The notes beneath the pieces were generated by a model. The model searched no databases. It was given only the letters and a program-made list of their open reading frames with translations, and was not told the DNA's origin. 64,000 nucleotides of DNA, from assembly GCF_003626535.1 (NCBI RefSeq), contig NZ_RBAL01000002.1, positions 467,322 through 531,321 of the forward strand. Direction: 5' to 3'. Below, in pieces: positions 24,884 to 32,925 of the stretch. Positions within the stretch are counted from its first letter, which is position 1; each line of letters begins with the position of its first letter. Origin of the DNA: Streptomyces hoynatensis. Its GTDB lineage: Bacteria; Actinomycetota; Actinomycetes; Streptomycetales; Streptomycetaceae. The translations under genes and the position numbers were made by a program.

Positions 24884-25369
24884 TCAGGCGGCGGCGCGGA
24901 ATTCGGGGTGCCCGACGAGGTACCGCACCGGTCCACCCTCGCCGGCCTCAAGGGCGTTGCTGATGCGCCACTCGGTGTAGGGGGCGACGGCGTCGCACAG
25001 CTCCTCAACGTCCAGCCACAGGTGCCCGCGGAATTCGTCGTCCGGCAGCGCCAGTGGGGTGCCGGAGGGGATCGAGCCACAGTCGAAGACGAAGTTGTGG
25101 CCCTCCTTCACCTCCCCGTCGTCTGGCATGTAGTGGACGACGAGCAGGCCCCGGGGAACGAGCGTGAGCCCCATCTCCCTGAGCACCTGGCGCCGGCAGG
25201 CCACCGAGGCCGGCTCGCCGGGCTCGGCCAGCCCGCCCGGAAGGCCGAACCGCGCGGGCCCCTGTCGGTACGCCTTGTCCAGCAGCAGCACCCGCCCGTT
25301 CTCGTCCCGGATGAGCGCCAAACCCGCGGCCCGCCGCGGCGGCGGGCTGGTGAAGGCAGTCGTATGCAT
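24884..25369 (-). CDS. Nudix-fold hydrolase with a degenerate Nudix box
   Basis: A 161-aa protein with the Nudix layout: LALIRDENGRVLLLDKAYR, GLPGGLAEPGE, then the box helix, ending with a WLDVEELCDAVAPY strand-helix. The canonical R-E-U-x-E-E-x-G-U reads RQVLREMGL. Two of the three metal-binding Glu are therefore replaced (by Gln and Arg) and hydrolase activity is questionable. Intact relatives clean up nucleoside-diphosphate compounds. It lies 36 bp downstream of the RsbW-like gene and 70 bp upstream of the 63-aa gene, so the four are probably one operon. The start follows GAGGAGAG. Confidence 0.8.
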   Translation of the reverse strand: MHTTAFTSPPPRRAAGLALIRDENGRVLLLDKAYRQGPARFGLPGGLAEPGEPASVACRRQVLREMGLTLVPRGLLVVHYMPDDGEVKEGHNFVFDCGSIPSGTPLALPDDEFRGHLWLDVEELCDAVAPYTEWRISNALEAGEGGPVRYLVGHPEFRAAA

Positions 25370-25405
25370 GAACTCTCCTCATCTCAGTGATTTCCATGGC
25401 TCCCG

Positions 25406-25831
25406 TCACGCGGCTGCCTCGCGAGTTCCGGCAAGGCGACAGGTAAACCAGGTGATCTTTCCCTGCGGGTGCACCCGCTTCCACCCGAGGTCATCCGCCA
25501 TCTCGTGAAGGAGCCACAGCCCTCTTCCGGACTCGGAGTCCCAATCCGGCTTCACGATCTCCGGTGTCAGTGGCGACAGGTCGCGCACTTGGATGACGGC
25601 TCGATCACCGAGCCGGACAACTTCAAGCCGGCACTCGCCGCCCTGGACGTGCTTGGCCACGTTCGACAGCAACTCCCCGACACCGAACCCGGCCAGCTCC
25701 ATCGCGTCGGCGTCGGCCTCCCAGCACCGCAGAACGGAGACGACGACCTGCCGCCACCGGGGGATCTCCCTCACGCGCGCCGTCAAGAGCCAGCCATGGG
25801 CGTCTTGAGCAGCTCGTCCGGCGACTTGCAT
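25406..25831 (-). CDS. RsbW-like ATP-binding (anti-sigma/HATPase_c) protein
   Basis: A 141-aa GHKL-fold protein. The N box is ELLSNVAKHV, the Mg-binding Asp lies in IQVRDLSPLTPE, and a Gly-rich lid follows (SGRGLWLLHEMADDLGW). Such small kinases in actinomycetes are often encoded beside XRE-DUF5753/DUF397 pairs, as here. ATG 25831 has GGAGG 5-6 nt upstream, so the frame's earlier residues are discounted. It is divergent from the XRE gene. Possible partner: a sigma factor or one of the neighbouring regulators. Confidence 0.82.
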   Translation of the reverse strand: MQVAGRAAQDAHGWLLTARVREIPRWRQVVVSVLRCWEADADAMELAGFGVGELLSNVAKHVQGGECRLEVVRLGDRAVIQVRDLSPLTPEIVKPDWDSESGRGLWLLHEMADDLGWKRVHPQGKITWFTCRLAGTREAAA

Positions 25832-25968
25832 AGGCACCTCCACCGATGAACCGCGCACCGCCTTGCCGCGGGCGCACAGGATCAACGTCCAGTCACGTCG
25901 CGAGCGCTCTGCGTTCGCATGCAACCAAGAATGGCCCCAACGCTGCCGATGTGCAACCCGGCTAATTC

Positions 25969-25978
25969 ACAACGTTGT
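25969..25978. promoter_or_regulatory. Short palindrome in the divergent regulatory gap
   Basis: ACAACGTTGT, a perfect 10-bp palindrome, lies between the divergent RsbW-like and XRE genes, about 100 bp from the XRE start. It is a candidate operator for the XRE protein; the short length makes chance occurrence possible. Confidence 0.35.
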
Positions 25979-26074
25979 TCCGATGCATCGAGGAGCAATT
26001 GATAGCCTCTGCCTCGGTGATGGGGCCAGTGGTGGCCCCGGCGTGAGACCTCGGGCAGATGGAGGGGTGAACAG

Positions 26075-26944
26075 GTGCCGACGAAGCCTCGTCCGACCGT
26101 GCGTGCGCGACGGCTTGGCGCCAAGCTTCGGAGACTCCGCGAAGACGCCGGAGTCAAGATGGAGGCGGCAGCACGGCGGATCGACGGCGACAAGCCCAAG
26201 ATCAGCCGTATCGAAAACGGTCGCATGTCGATCCGCCGGCTGGAGCTGGAAGCCCTCCTGGGGCTCTACGGCGTCACGGACGAGCGCACCGTCAACGCCC
26301 TGACCACCATGCTGCGGCAGACACGCCGGAAGGGGTGGTGGCACCAGTACAGCCAGGACCTCGACCCGGACTTCGAGGAGCGGCTGGACCTTGAGGACGA
26401 CGCCGTTCGCATACTGGCTTTTCAGCCGCTGCTCGTGCCTGGCCTCCTGCAAACTGCCGACTACGCGAGGGCGGTGATCCGCAGCGCCGAACGCTCCGCC
26501 TCTGACGACGAGGTCGAGACGTGGATGTCGATGCGGATGACTCGCCAGGACATCCTGAGCCGGGAGACACCGCCCCAGTTGGTCTGTGTGCTTGACGAAG
26601 CGGTTCTTCACCGCCAGATCGGCGGTCCGGCGACGCTGATCGGCCAGCTGAAACGGCTATGCGAAGTGAACTCCCCGCCCGAGCTGTCGATCCAGGTCGT
26701 CCCCTTCGGGCAGGGCTGGCACGCGGGGCTGGACGGCGGCTTCAGCATCTACTCCTACCCCGACCCGCTCCACCTGGACGTCGTGACGGTGGACTACCTG
26801 GACGGGGCCCTGTACCTGGAGGACGATTCGAGTGTCGAGCGGTACCGAAGGGCCTTTGACCATGTGAGAGCATCGGCCCTATCGTCACGACAGTCCACGT
26901 CGCTGATCTCGCGGCTCGCGCGAGACCTGGATAGACAAGTGTGA
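26075..26944 (+). CDS. XRE-family regulator with DUF5753 domain
   Basis: A 289-aa protein. The helix-turn-helix lies at about 12-66 (LRRLREDAGVKMEAAARRI, then KPKISRIENGRM), followed by a DUF5753 ligand-type domain (about 95-285; ILAFQPLLVPGLLQTADYARAV, DEAVLHRQIGG, then VDYLDGALYLEDDS). It belongs to the large streptomycete family that includes WhiJ-type proteins. These act with a DUF397 partner and often an ATP-binding protein, and both are adjacent here. GTG 26075 follows GGAGGGG. It likely binds its own divergent promoter region. Confidence 0.92.
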   Translation: MPTKPRPTVRARRLGAKLRRLREDAGVKMEAAARRIDGDKPKISRIENGRMSIRRLELEALLGLYGVTDERTVNALTTMLRQTRRKGWWHQYSQDLDPDFEERLDLEDDAVRILAFQPLLVPGLLQTADYARAVIRSAERSASDDEVETWMSMRMTRQDILSRETPPQLVCVLDEAVLHRQIGGPATLIGQLKRLCEVNSPPELSIQVVPFGQGWHAGLDGGFSIYSYPDPLHLDVVTVDYLDGALYLEDDSSVERYRRAFDHVRASALSSRQSTSLISRLARDLDRQV

Positions 26945-26953
26945 GGCACCCCC

Positions 26954-27157
26954 ATGATCCGGCACAACCTGCCCAAGAATCTGTGGCGCAGCTCGTCCTA
27001 CAGCGCTGACAACGGGGGCCAGTGCGTCGAGATCCAGGTGATCGACGAAGGCGATATCGCGGTGGGCGACAGCAAGGACCGCCCGCGCGGTGCCTTCGTC
27101 TTCACGCCTGCGGCATGGTCCGCGTTCGTCACGCACATCAAGAAGGACGCCAACTGA
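26954..27157 (+). CDS. DUF397 small protein
   Basis: A 67-aa protein with the family pattern WRSSSYSADNGGQCVEI, then VGDSKDRPRGAFVFTPAAW and SAFVTHIKKD. DUF397 proteins pair with XRE-DUF5753 regulators and probably act as their antagonists. It starts 9 bp after the XRE stop, so co-translation is likely. The last 20 bp overlap the end of the antisense GT2 relic. Confidence 0.92.
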   Translation: MIRHNLPKNLWRSSSYSADNGGQCVEIQVIDEGDIAVGDSKDRPRGAFVFTPAAWSAFVTHIKKDAN

Positions 27158-27304
27158 CTCCGGCAGGCGTGGCGGCACGGCGGGGCTCCTTGCGTTCGCG
27201 CGCGGAGGCGAGTGCGCGGGCCTTGAGGCCGATCTGCCAGCGGTCGAAGCTCATGGCCAACGCGTAGTCCGGTCCCGCGCGTTCGTCGAGGAAGCCGCGG
27301 CGCT
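27138..27304 (-). pseudogene. Duplicated 3' fragment of a GT2 glycosyltransferase gene
   Basis: On the minus strand, 27304-27208 encodes GFLDERAGPDYALAMSFDRW and QIGLKARALA. This matches the C-terminus of the intact GT2 just to the right (GFLDGRAGLDYALAMSFYRW). The DNA of 27208-27303 aligns with 27450-27545 with about seven mismatches in 96 bp (roughly 93% identity). Nothing upstream of the matched part resembles the rest of the gene. It therefore marks a recombination scar at the right edge of the island rather than a second gene. Confidence 0.85.
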
Positions 27305-27406
27305 GATCACCGAGGCCGCTCTCCGGCTGTAAGTCGGCCGCACCGCTGTCATGCGAACGCAGCTCAGTGCCCTCGCCGAGGTGTGCCCGGGGAGGCGCCC
27401 CCCCCG

Positions 27407-28267
27407 TCAGGGGCTCCCGGACGCCGGGTCCCCGGGGTCCCGGCCCGCGGCGAGTTCGCGGGCCTTGAGGCCGATCTGCCAGCGGTAGAAGCTCATGGCC
27501 AGCGCGTAGTCCAGCCCCGCGCGCCCGTCGAGGAAGCCGCGGCGGTACAGGTAGGCGTACCCGAAGGAGAGCAGCGGCTTGAGGGGGGCGCGGTGGAAGA
27601 GGCGGCCCTGCCGGGTCTTCGCCCGCCTGATCTGCTCGCGGACCTCCGGATGCGCCTCCAGCCACGCCTCCCAGTCCGAGTACCTGTTGTGCCGCTCGAA
27701 CCAGGTGCGCACCGGGTCCAGATCCCGGTGCTCGATGGGGGCGCGCAGCCGGTGCACCGGGTCGGCCAGCGGCTGGTAGTGCCCCTCCTGCTCGCCCATG
27801 CCGGGGGCCGCCAGGTCGTCGGGCTCGGGGAACCTCGCCCGGGTGCGGTCCACGAGGGCCCGCTTGACGATGGTGTGGCCGTGCCGCAGCCTGCGGCCGC
27901 CGAACCAGTAGCCGAGCGGGATGTCGAACGCCGCCGGCCGCACCCGGCGGCCGTCGAGGAAGATCCGCCGCAGCTCGGCGAGCAGCTCCCCGCTCACCGT
28001 CTCGTCCCCGTCCAGGAACAGCACCCAGTCCGTCTCGGGCCGCACGTGCTCCAGGCACCACTGCTTCTTCTTCGGGTACCGGCCGTCCCACACGTAGGGG
28101 ATCACCTCGGCGCCCGCGGCCTTCGCCAGCTCGCGGGTGCCGTCGGTGCTTGCGGAGTCCACCACGACGATCGCCTCGAAGTGGCCGGCGGCCGAGCGGA
28201 CCGCGCCGGTGATGTTGGCCGCCTCGTTCTTCGTCGGTATCGCCACCACGATCGGCAGGCGGGTCAC
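27407..28267 (-). CDS. Glycosyltransferase family 2 (resident EPS copy)
   Basis: A 286-aa GT-A enzyme. It opens with VVAIPTKNEAANITGAVRS, has the acidic WVLFLDGDETVSGEL (DxD-type) and a KKKQWCLEHV loop, and ends in the block duplicated at 27208-27303. It resembles WaaE/LgtF-like transferases (PF00535) that decorate lipid-linked glycans. GTG 28267 lies 7 bp after the lipoprotein stop, and the minus-strand order (LamG protein, lipoprotein, GT2) suggests one transcript. No secretion signal; cytoplasmic face. Confidence 0.9.
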   Translation of the reverse strand: MTRLPIVVAIPTKNEAANITGAVRSAAGHFEAIVVVDSASTDGTRELAKAAGAEVIPYVWDGRYPKKKQWCLEHVRPETDWVLFLDGDETVSGELLAELRRIFLDGRRVRPAAFDIPLGYWFGGRRLRHGHTIVKRALVDRTRARFPEPDDLAAPGMGEQEGHYQPLADPVHRLRAPIEHRDLDPVRTWFERHNRYSDWEAWLEAHPEVREQIRRAKTRQGRLFHRAPLKPLLSFGYAYLYRRGFLDGRAGLDYALAMSFYRWQIGLKARELAAGRDPGDPASGSP

Positions 28268-28274
28268 CCTTCGC

Positions 28275-28799
28275 TCACTCCCGTGCTCCCTCGTCCCCGG
28301 CCGCGTCCCCGCGACCGGCCTCGTCCAGCAGATCCGCGTACTCCGGGCACAGGTGTGCCACCGCCTCGGCGGCGCCCGGGATCTCGTCCTCGCGCAGCGC
28401 CGCCGCGGCCCCCTGCGGGTCGTGCCGCGCCAGGTAGCCGACGCGCTCGCAGGCCTCGGAGCCCAGCGCGAGAATGGCGTTCGGGTCCACGCCCTCCGGC
28501 ACCCTGCCCGCCAGGTACTCCCGCTGCTCCTCGGTGAACTCGCCCTCGGCGGGCGTCAGTTCGTCCTCGGGCAGGGTCTCGTCCGGCACGCCGTCGGCGG
28601 TGCCGCCCCCGGCGTCCGCGCCGGGGCTCTCCCCTTCCGCGGGCCCGCCGGGCTCCGCCGGGGCCGTGGCCGCGCCCTCCGGGTGGCCGCCGTCCGCGCC
28701 GCCCTCGCCGCCGCCGTCCCCGCCCCCGCCGCAGGCGGCGAGGAGGCCGAGGACGGCGACGAGCAGCGGCAGCGCGGCGCGCCGTGCCCGCCCGCTCAC
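28275..28799 (-). CDS. Small acidic lipoprotein
   Basis: A 174-aa protein with a signal peptide (SGRARRAALPLLVAVLGLL) and lipobox LAAC. A long Gly/Glu/Ala-rich, disordered and acidic linker (about 25-90) follows, then a compact helical domain containing two Cys (EACERVGYLARHDPQG and AHLCPEYADLL) that could form a disulphide. Its GTG start overlaps the stop of the large LamG protein gene (GTGA), so the two are coupled and may act together at the cell surface. Function unknown. Confidence 0.8.
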   Translation of the reverse strand: MSGRARRAALPLLVAVLGLLAACGGGGDGGGEGGADGGHPEGAATAPAEPGGPAEGESPGADAGGGTADGVPDETLPEDELTPAEGEFTEEQREYLAGRVPEGVDPNAILALGSEACERVGYLARHDPQGAAAALREDEIPGAAEAVAHLCPEYADLLDEAGRGDAAGDEGARE

Positions 28800-31612
28800 G
28801 GCGCCCCGAAGGTCAGCAGCAGCTGCGGGTGGTACGAGGTCTGCCGCGCCTCGCGGGACCAGAACCACAGGCTGTCCCCTCCGGTGCCGGTCAGGGCCAG
28901 GTCCAGCTCCCCGCCGAGCGCGGCCCGCACCGTCGCCGGGTCCAGGGGCGCCGCGTAGACGCCGCCTGGCGTGGCCGGCGCCTCCAGCGTGCCCAGGGCC
29001 GTGTCCCCGAGCGTGGGGCGGGTGTCGTAGGTGACGGCCGTCTCCTGCCAGTCGCCGGTCACGGGCCGCACCGCGAAGGAGTCGGCCGAGCCCGAGGCGG
29101 AGTCGTCCGAGACCCGCACCCGCAGCGTCGCGTTCTTGAGCACCTGGCCTGCCGGGGCGTTCGGCAGGCCGAAGCGGAGGTAGCTCTCGTACGCCGAGGT
29201 GCCGCGCACGGCCAGCTGCTGGTCCGGCCCGTAGTTCGCGCCGCGGGCCGCGCCGTTGACGTAAGCGTCGGCCGTCGGCTCCAGCGCGGTCACGCTGTCG
29301 GCAGGCAGCGAGGCCGCGTCGTGGTGCGCCGCGACCCTGGCCGCCGTCAGCTGCGCCGGGTAGACGGCCGTCTCGTCCAGCTGCCCCGCGAAGTAGTCGC
29401 TGCTGGGCCGGTTGGCCCAGTTCGCCAGCGAGTCCCCGCCGACGTGCCAGTAGCCGCTGGTGTTGCGCGCCGAGGTGAACACGGAGTTGACGTTGGTGCG
29501 CACCCCGTCCACGTACAGCTCCATGCCGCGCGCCCCGATGGAGGCGGCGACCTGGTGCCACCTGCCGTCGTTGTAGGAGCGCGAGGTGGTGAGCACCCGG
29601 CTGCCGCCCGAGATGACGCAGCCGAAGCGCAGCCTGCCGTCGTCCAGCATGTAGAGGACGTCGTCCTGGCTGGTGCTCGGGCCGCCGACGGTCAGGTTGC
29701 CGAGCCCCATCAGCTTGCCGCCGCGGGTCGTCGTGGTCCGGAACCAGGTCTCCAGCGTGAAGCGCTGCTGACCGGAGAAGAGGCGGTCGCTGTAGGTGAA
29801 GGAGTCGGTGCCGTCGTAGCCGGCGGAGGCGGCCTGCGGCCCCGGCACCGCCGCCGGGGTGACGCCGCGCTGCGGGCCGCCGCGGTGGAAGCCGTTGTTG
29901 CCGTTGCCCGACTGGTCGGAGGCGAAGGTGCCCGCCGTCTCGTCGAGGCGCCAGTACAGCGCGGGGTGGTCGGCGAGCACCGCGTCCCGGTAGGGCTCGC
30001 CGCCGCCGGCGGCGGCGGTGGCCGTCACGGGGGCCGAGAGGGCGCTGGTGTTGCCGGCCCCGTCGGTGGCCGAGATCCGGTAGCTGTGGCTCTCGCCGGC
30101 CGCGGCGGCGTCGTTCCAGGTCAGCTGCGGGCGGCTCCAGGGCAGGGACTCGGCCTGGACGGTGTGCACCGGCGAGGTGCCGCCGTCCCGGTAGACCCGG
30201 TAGGTCAGCAGGCTGTCGTCGAGGTCGGAACTCGGCGCCCAGGACAGGTCGATGCCGCCGCCGGGGCCGGCCGCCGCGTGGGCCTCCGGAGTGGGCGGGG
30301 CGCCGGTGTCGGGGCCGGTGGCGAAGCGCGTCAGGCCCCACTGCGCGGTGCCGTCGACGACGGTGAAGCCGCCGCCCACCCACAGGTAGTCGCGGCTGTC
30401 GCCCGGCACGTCGGTGGCGGTGGCCAGCACCCGCGGGCCCAGCGCCTCGCCGAGGCCGTCGTTGGTGTTGGGGAACCAGCCCAGCTTTCCCGGGTCGTTC
30501 ACGGACTGGGCGAGCAGGTGGTACCGCTCCTGGTTGGGGAACTCGCCCATGCTGGAGCAGTCGTGGGCGTGGTGGCCGCTGTAGAGCACCTCGCCGTGCA
30601 CCGCGAGCGCCTGGGTGGCGCCCAGGCAGGTGTCGCGCCAGCGCTCGTCGAGGGTGTCGAGGTCGAGCGCGATCCTGCCGTCGAAGACGCCGCCGCCGGT
30701 GCCCTCGGCGCCGACGTAGAAGCCGGTGTCGTCGGTGGTGATGACCTGGACGGTCGAGTTGCGCTCGATGAAGCCCTCCGGGTACGTGCGGACGTTGTCG
30801 CCGGTGCCGGCGTCCACGACGGCCAGGGCGTGGGAGGCGGCGCCGTTCACGCGGAAGAAGTCGCCGCCGAGCAGGACGTGTGCGCCGTCGGGGGTGACGG
30901 CCACGGCCTTGCCGATCTCGTCGGCGTCCGCGACCCAGTTCCCGTCGACCGCGCCCGCGGTGGTCACCGCGCCGAAGCGGGCGTGGGCCCGGCCGTTGAG
31001 CTGGGTGAAGTCCCCGGCCAGGTAGACCCGGTCGGCGGTGGCGGCCAGGCCCCGCACGATGCCGTTGGCGGCCACGGGGAAGGGGATGCGGGTGCAGCCG
31101 GGCAGCGCGAAGGCGGCCACGCTGCTGGCGCCCGCCCCGTTGACCGAGCCGAAGCTGCCGGCCGCGTACAGGGTGCGGTGGTCGGGGGAGACGGCCAGGG
31201 CGCGGACCATCGCGGTGCCCGAGCCGATCGTGAACGACAGGTCGCAGCCCGTGGCCGGCTCGCCGGTGGCGGCGTCCAGGGCCACGAAGTTGCCCGCGGC
31301 CCGCTCCTGGGTGCCGGGCTCGGCGCCCGGCGGCCTGACGGCCGAGAAGGTGCCGCCGGCGAAGACGACGCCGTCGGCCTCGGCGAGGGCGAAGACGATG
31401 CCGTTGGTCTGCCAGGTGGGCAGGTCCTCCGCGGTCATGGTGACCGGCGGCGTCAGGGCCTGCGCGGCGGGTAACGCCCCGGGGCCCGCCCCGGCCATAA
31501 GGCCGGCGAGCAGGGCGAGCACGCCCAGGATGCCGCGGGCGCGGGCGCCCGGGACGGGCTCGCGCGCGGCCCGTCGTCCTTCTCTTCGCCCCGTCCGGGG
31601 TCTTTCGCTCAT
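28796..31612 (-). CDS. Large secreted multidomain protein (propeller-like, FN3, LamG, DNRLRE-type)
   Basis: A 938-aa protein. A long signal peptide (Arg-rich start, hydrophobic core to about 52) precedes a region of repeated strands (about 60-430: VVFAGGTFSAV, YAAGSFGSVNG, VYLAGDFTQLNG, VLLGGDFFRVNG) that looks like a beta-propeller. Next come a fibronectin III-like domain (about 445-545), a LamG/concanavalin-like lectin domain (about 560-765; LYWRLDETAG, ELYVDGVRTNVNS) and a C-terminal DNRLRE/CBM96-type domain (about 775-935; YVNGAARGANYGPDQ, SYLRFGLP). Probably extracellular and glycan-binding. It is the first gene of a three-gene unit in the EPS locus. Confidence 0.88.
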   Translation of the reverse strand: MSERPRTGRREGRRAAREPVPGARARGILGVLALLAGLMAGAGPGALPAAQALTPPVTMTAEDLPTWQTNGIVFALAEADGVVFAGGTFSAVRPPGAEPGTQERAAGNFVALDAATGEPATGCDLSFTIGSGTAMVRALAVSPDHRTLYAAGSFGSVNGAGASSVAAFALPGCTRIPFPVAANGIVRGLAATADRVYLAGDFTQLNGRAHARFGAVTTAGAVDGNWVADADEIGKAVAVTPDGAHVLLGGDFFRVNGAASHALAVVDAGTGDNVRTYPEGFIERNSTVQVITTDDTGFYVGAEGTGGGVFDGRIALDLDTLDERWRDTCLGATQALAVHGEVLYSGHHAHDCSSMGEFPNQERYHLLAQSVNDPGKLGWFPNTNDGLGEALGPRVLATATDVPGDSRDYLWVGGGFTVVDGTAQWGLTRFATGPDTGAPPTPEAHAAAGPGGGIDLSWAPSSDLDDSLLTYRVYRDGGTSPVHTVQAESLPWSRPQLTWNDAAAAGESHSYRISATDGAGNTSALSAPVTATAAAGGGEPYRDAVLADHPALYWRLDETAGTFASDQSGNGNNGFHRGGPQRGVTPAAVPGPQAASAGYDGTDSFTYSDRLFSGQQRFTLETWFRTTTTRGGKLMGLGNLTVGGPSTSQDDVLYMLDDGRLRFGCVISGGSRVLTTSRSYNDGRWHQVAASIGARGMELYVDGVRTNVNSVFTSARNTSGYWHVGGDSLANWANRPSSDYFAGQLDETAVYPAQLTAARVAAHHDAASLPADSVTALEPTADAYVNGAARGANYGPDQQLAVRGTSAYESYLRFGLPNAPAGQVLKNATLRVRVSDDSASGSADSFAVRPVTGDWQETAVTYDTRPTLGDTALGTLEAPATPGGVYAAPLDPATVRAALGGELDLALTGTGGDSLWFWSREARQTSYHPQLLLTFGAP

Positions 31613-31772
31613 CGTTCAGCCTTCCCTGTCGCCCGTGCCCTGCCTGTGCCACCGCCGGCCCCGCCCCGCGGGCGGGCGCGCGGCGCTGGTGTCGACCAAC
31701 GAATATGCCCACTGGTTGTGCGCGCGTGGGCGCACACGGGGGGCGCAGCGATGCACGCCGCGCCCCCTGGGC

Positions 31773-32798
31773 TCACCGGTCGATCCTGACCCGTGCGCCG
31801 CTCAACTCGGCGTTCAGCGCGGCGATGTCGGCCTCGACCATCAGCTCGGCCAGCTCCCGCCAGCGGACCGCGGGCTCCCAGCCGAGCAGCTCGCGGGCCT
31901 TGGCGGCGTCCCCGACCAGCGCGTCGACCTCGCTGGGGCGCTCGTACTTGGGGTCGAAGCGCACGTGCTCGGTCCAGTCCAGGCCCCCGGCGGCGAACGC
32001 GGCCTGCAGGAAGTCCCGCACGGTGGCCGGCACCCCGGTGGCCACCACGTAGTCGTCCGGCTCGTCCCGCTGGAGCATCCGCCACATCGCCTCGACGTAC
32101 TCGGGGGCGTAGCCCCAGTCCCGCACCGCGTCCAGGTTGCCCAGGTAGAGCACCTCCTGGAGGCCCTCCCTGATCCGCGCCACGGCCCGGGTGATCTTGC
32201 GGGTGACGAAGGTCTCGCCGCGGCGCGGTGACTCGTGGTTGAACAGGATGCCGTTGACGGCGTACAGGCCGTACGCCTCGCGGTAGTTGACGGTCGACCA
32301 GTAGCTGTAGAGCTTGGCGCAGCCGTAGGGGCTGCGCGGGTGGAAGGGCGTCCGCTCGTTCTGCGGGGGCGGGGCCGAGCCGAACATCTCCGAGGAGGAC
32401 GCCTGGTAGATCCGGGTCTCGATGCCGCTGGCCCGGATCGACTCCAGCAGCCGCAGGGTGCCGAGCCCGGTGACGTCCGCGGTGTACATCGGGGCGTCGA
32501 AGGAGACCCGCACGTGCGACTGCGCCCCGAGGTTGTACACCTCGTCGGGACGCACCTCGCGCAGCAGATTGACCAGCGCGACGCCGTCGGTGAGGTCGGC
32601 GTGGTGCAGCACCAGCGTGCGGCCCGGCTCCTGCGGCGCCTGGTAGATGTGGTCGATCCGCTCGGTGTTGAACGAGGAGGAGCGGCGGAGAAGCCCGTGC
32701 ACCGTGTAGCCCTTGTCCATCAGCAGCTCGGCCAGGTAGGAGCCGTCCTGCCCGGTCACCCCGGTGATCAGCGCGGTTCTGCTCGCGCGGTCGCTCAT
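31773..32798 (-). CDS. gmd: GDP-mannose 4,6-dehydratase
   Basis: A 341-aa short-chain dehydratase converting GDP-D-mannose to GDP-4-keto-6-deoxymannose. It has the Rossmann motif [20 protein letters not shown], the [13 protein letters not shown] segment typical of GMD, a catalytic Ser/Glu region ([10 protein letters not shown]) and the YxxxK pair (SPYGCAKLY). Length and motifs match GMD throughout. ATG 32798 has GGGGGA upstream; the longer frame lacks coding character. It is divergent from the GDP-fucose synthase gene, so both steps of GDP-fucose synthesis share one control region at 32799-32925. Confidence 0.93.
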   Translation of the reverse strand: MSDRASRTALITGVTGQDGSYLAELLMDKGYTVHGLLRRSSSFNTERIDHIYQAPQEPGRTLVLHHADLTDGVALVNLLREVRPDEVYNLGAQSHVRVSFDAPMYTADVTGLGTLRLLESIRASGIETRIYQASSSEMFGSAPPPQNERTPFHPRSPYGCAKLYSYWSTVNYREAYGLYAVNGILFNHESPRRGETFVTRKITRAVARIREGLQEVLYLGNLDAVRDWGYAPEYVEAMWRMLQRDEPDDYVVATGVPATVRDFLQAAFAAGGLDWTEHVRFDPKYERPSEVDALVGDAAKARELLGWEPAVRWRELAELMVEADIAALNAELSGARVRIDR

Positions 32799-32925
32799 GG
32801 CGAATTCCCCCAATCGGTAGCGGTGGTATGGCGGCTTGGGCCGAAAAAACCGGCCGTCGAGCGAGAAAGGCGATCGGCGGAGAATGCGCCTCGATGTCGT
32901 GGCCGCCCTGGCACAATCCGTGTCC

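Noticed and set aside
28275..31712. Continuous 1145-codon minus-strand frame
   Set aside because: Only the last 174 codons (lipoprotein) are real; the rest is an out-of-phase reading of the LamG protein gene.
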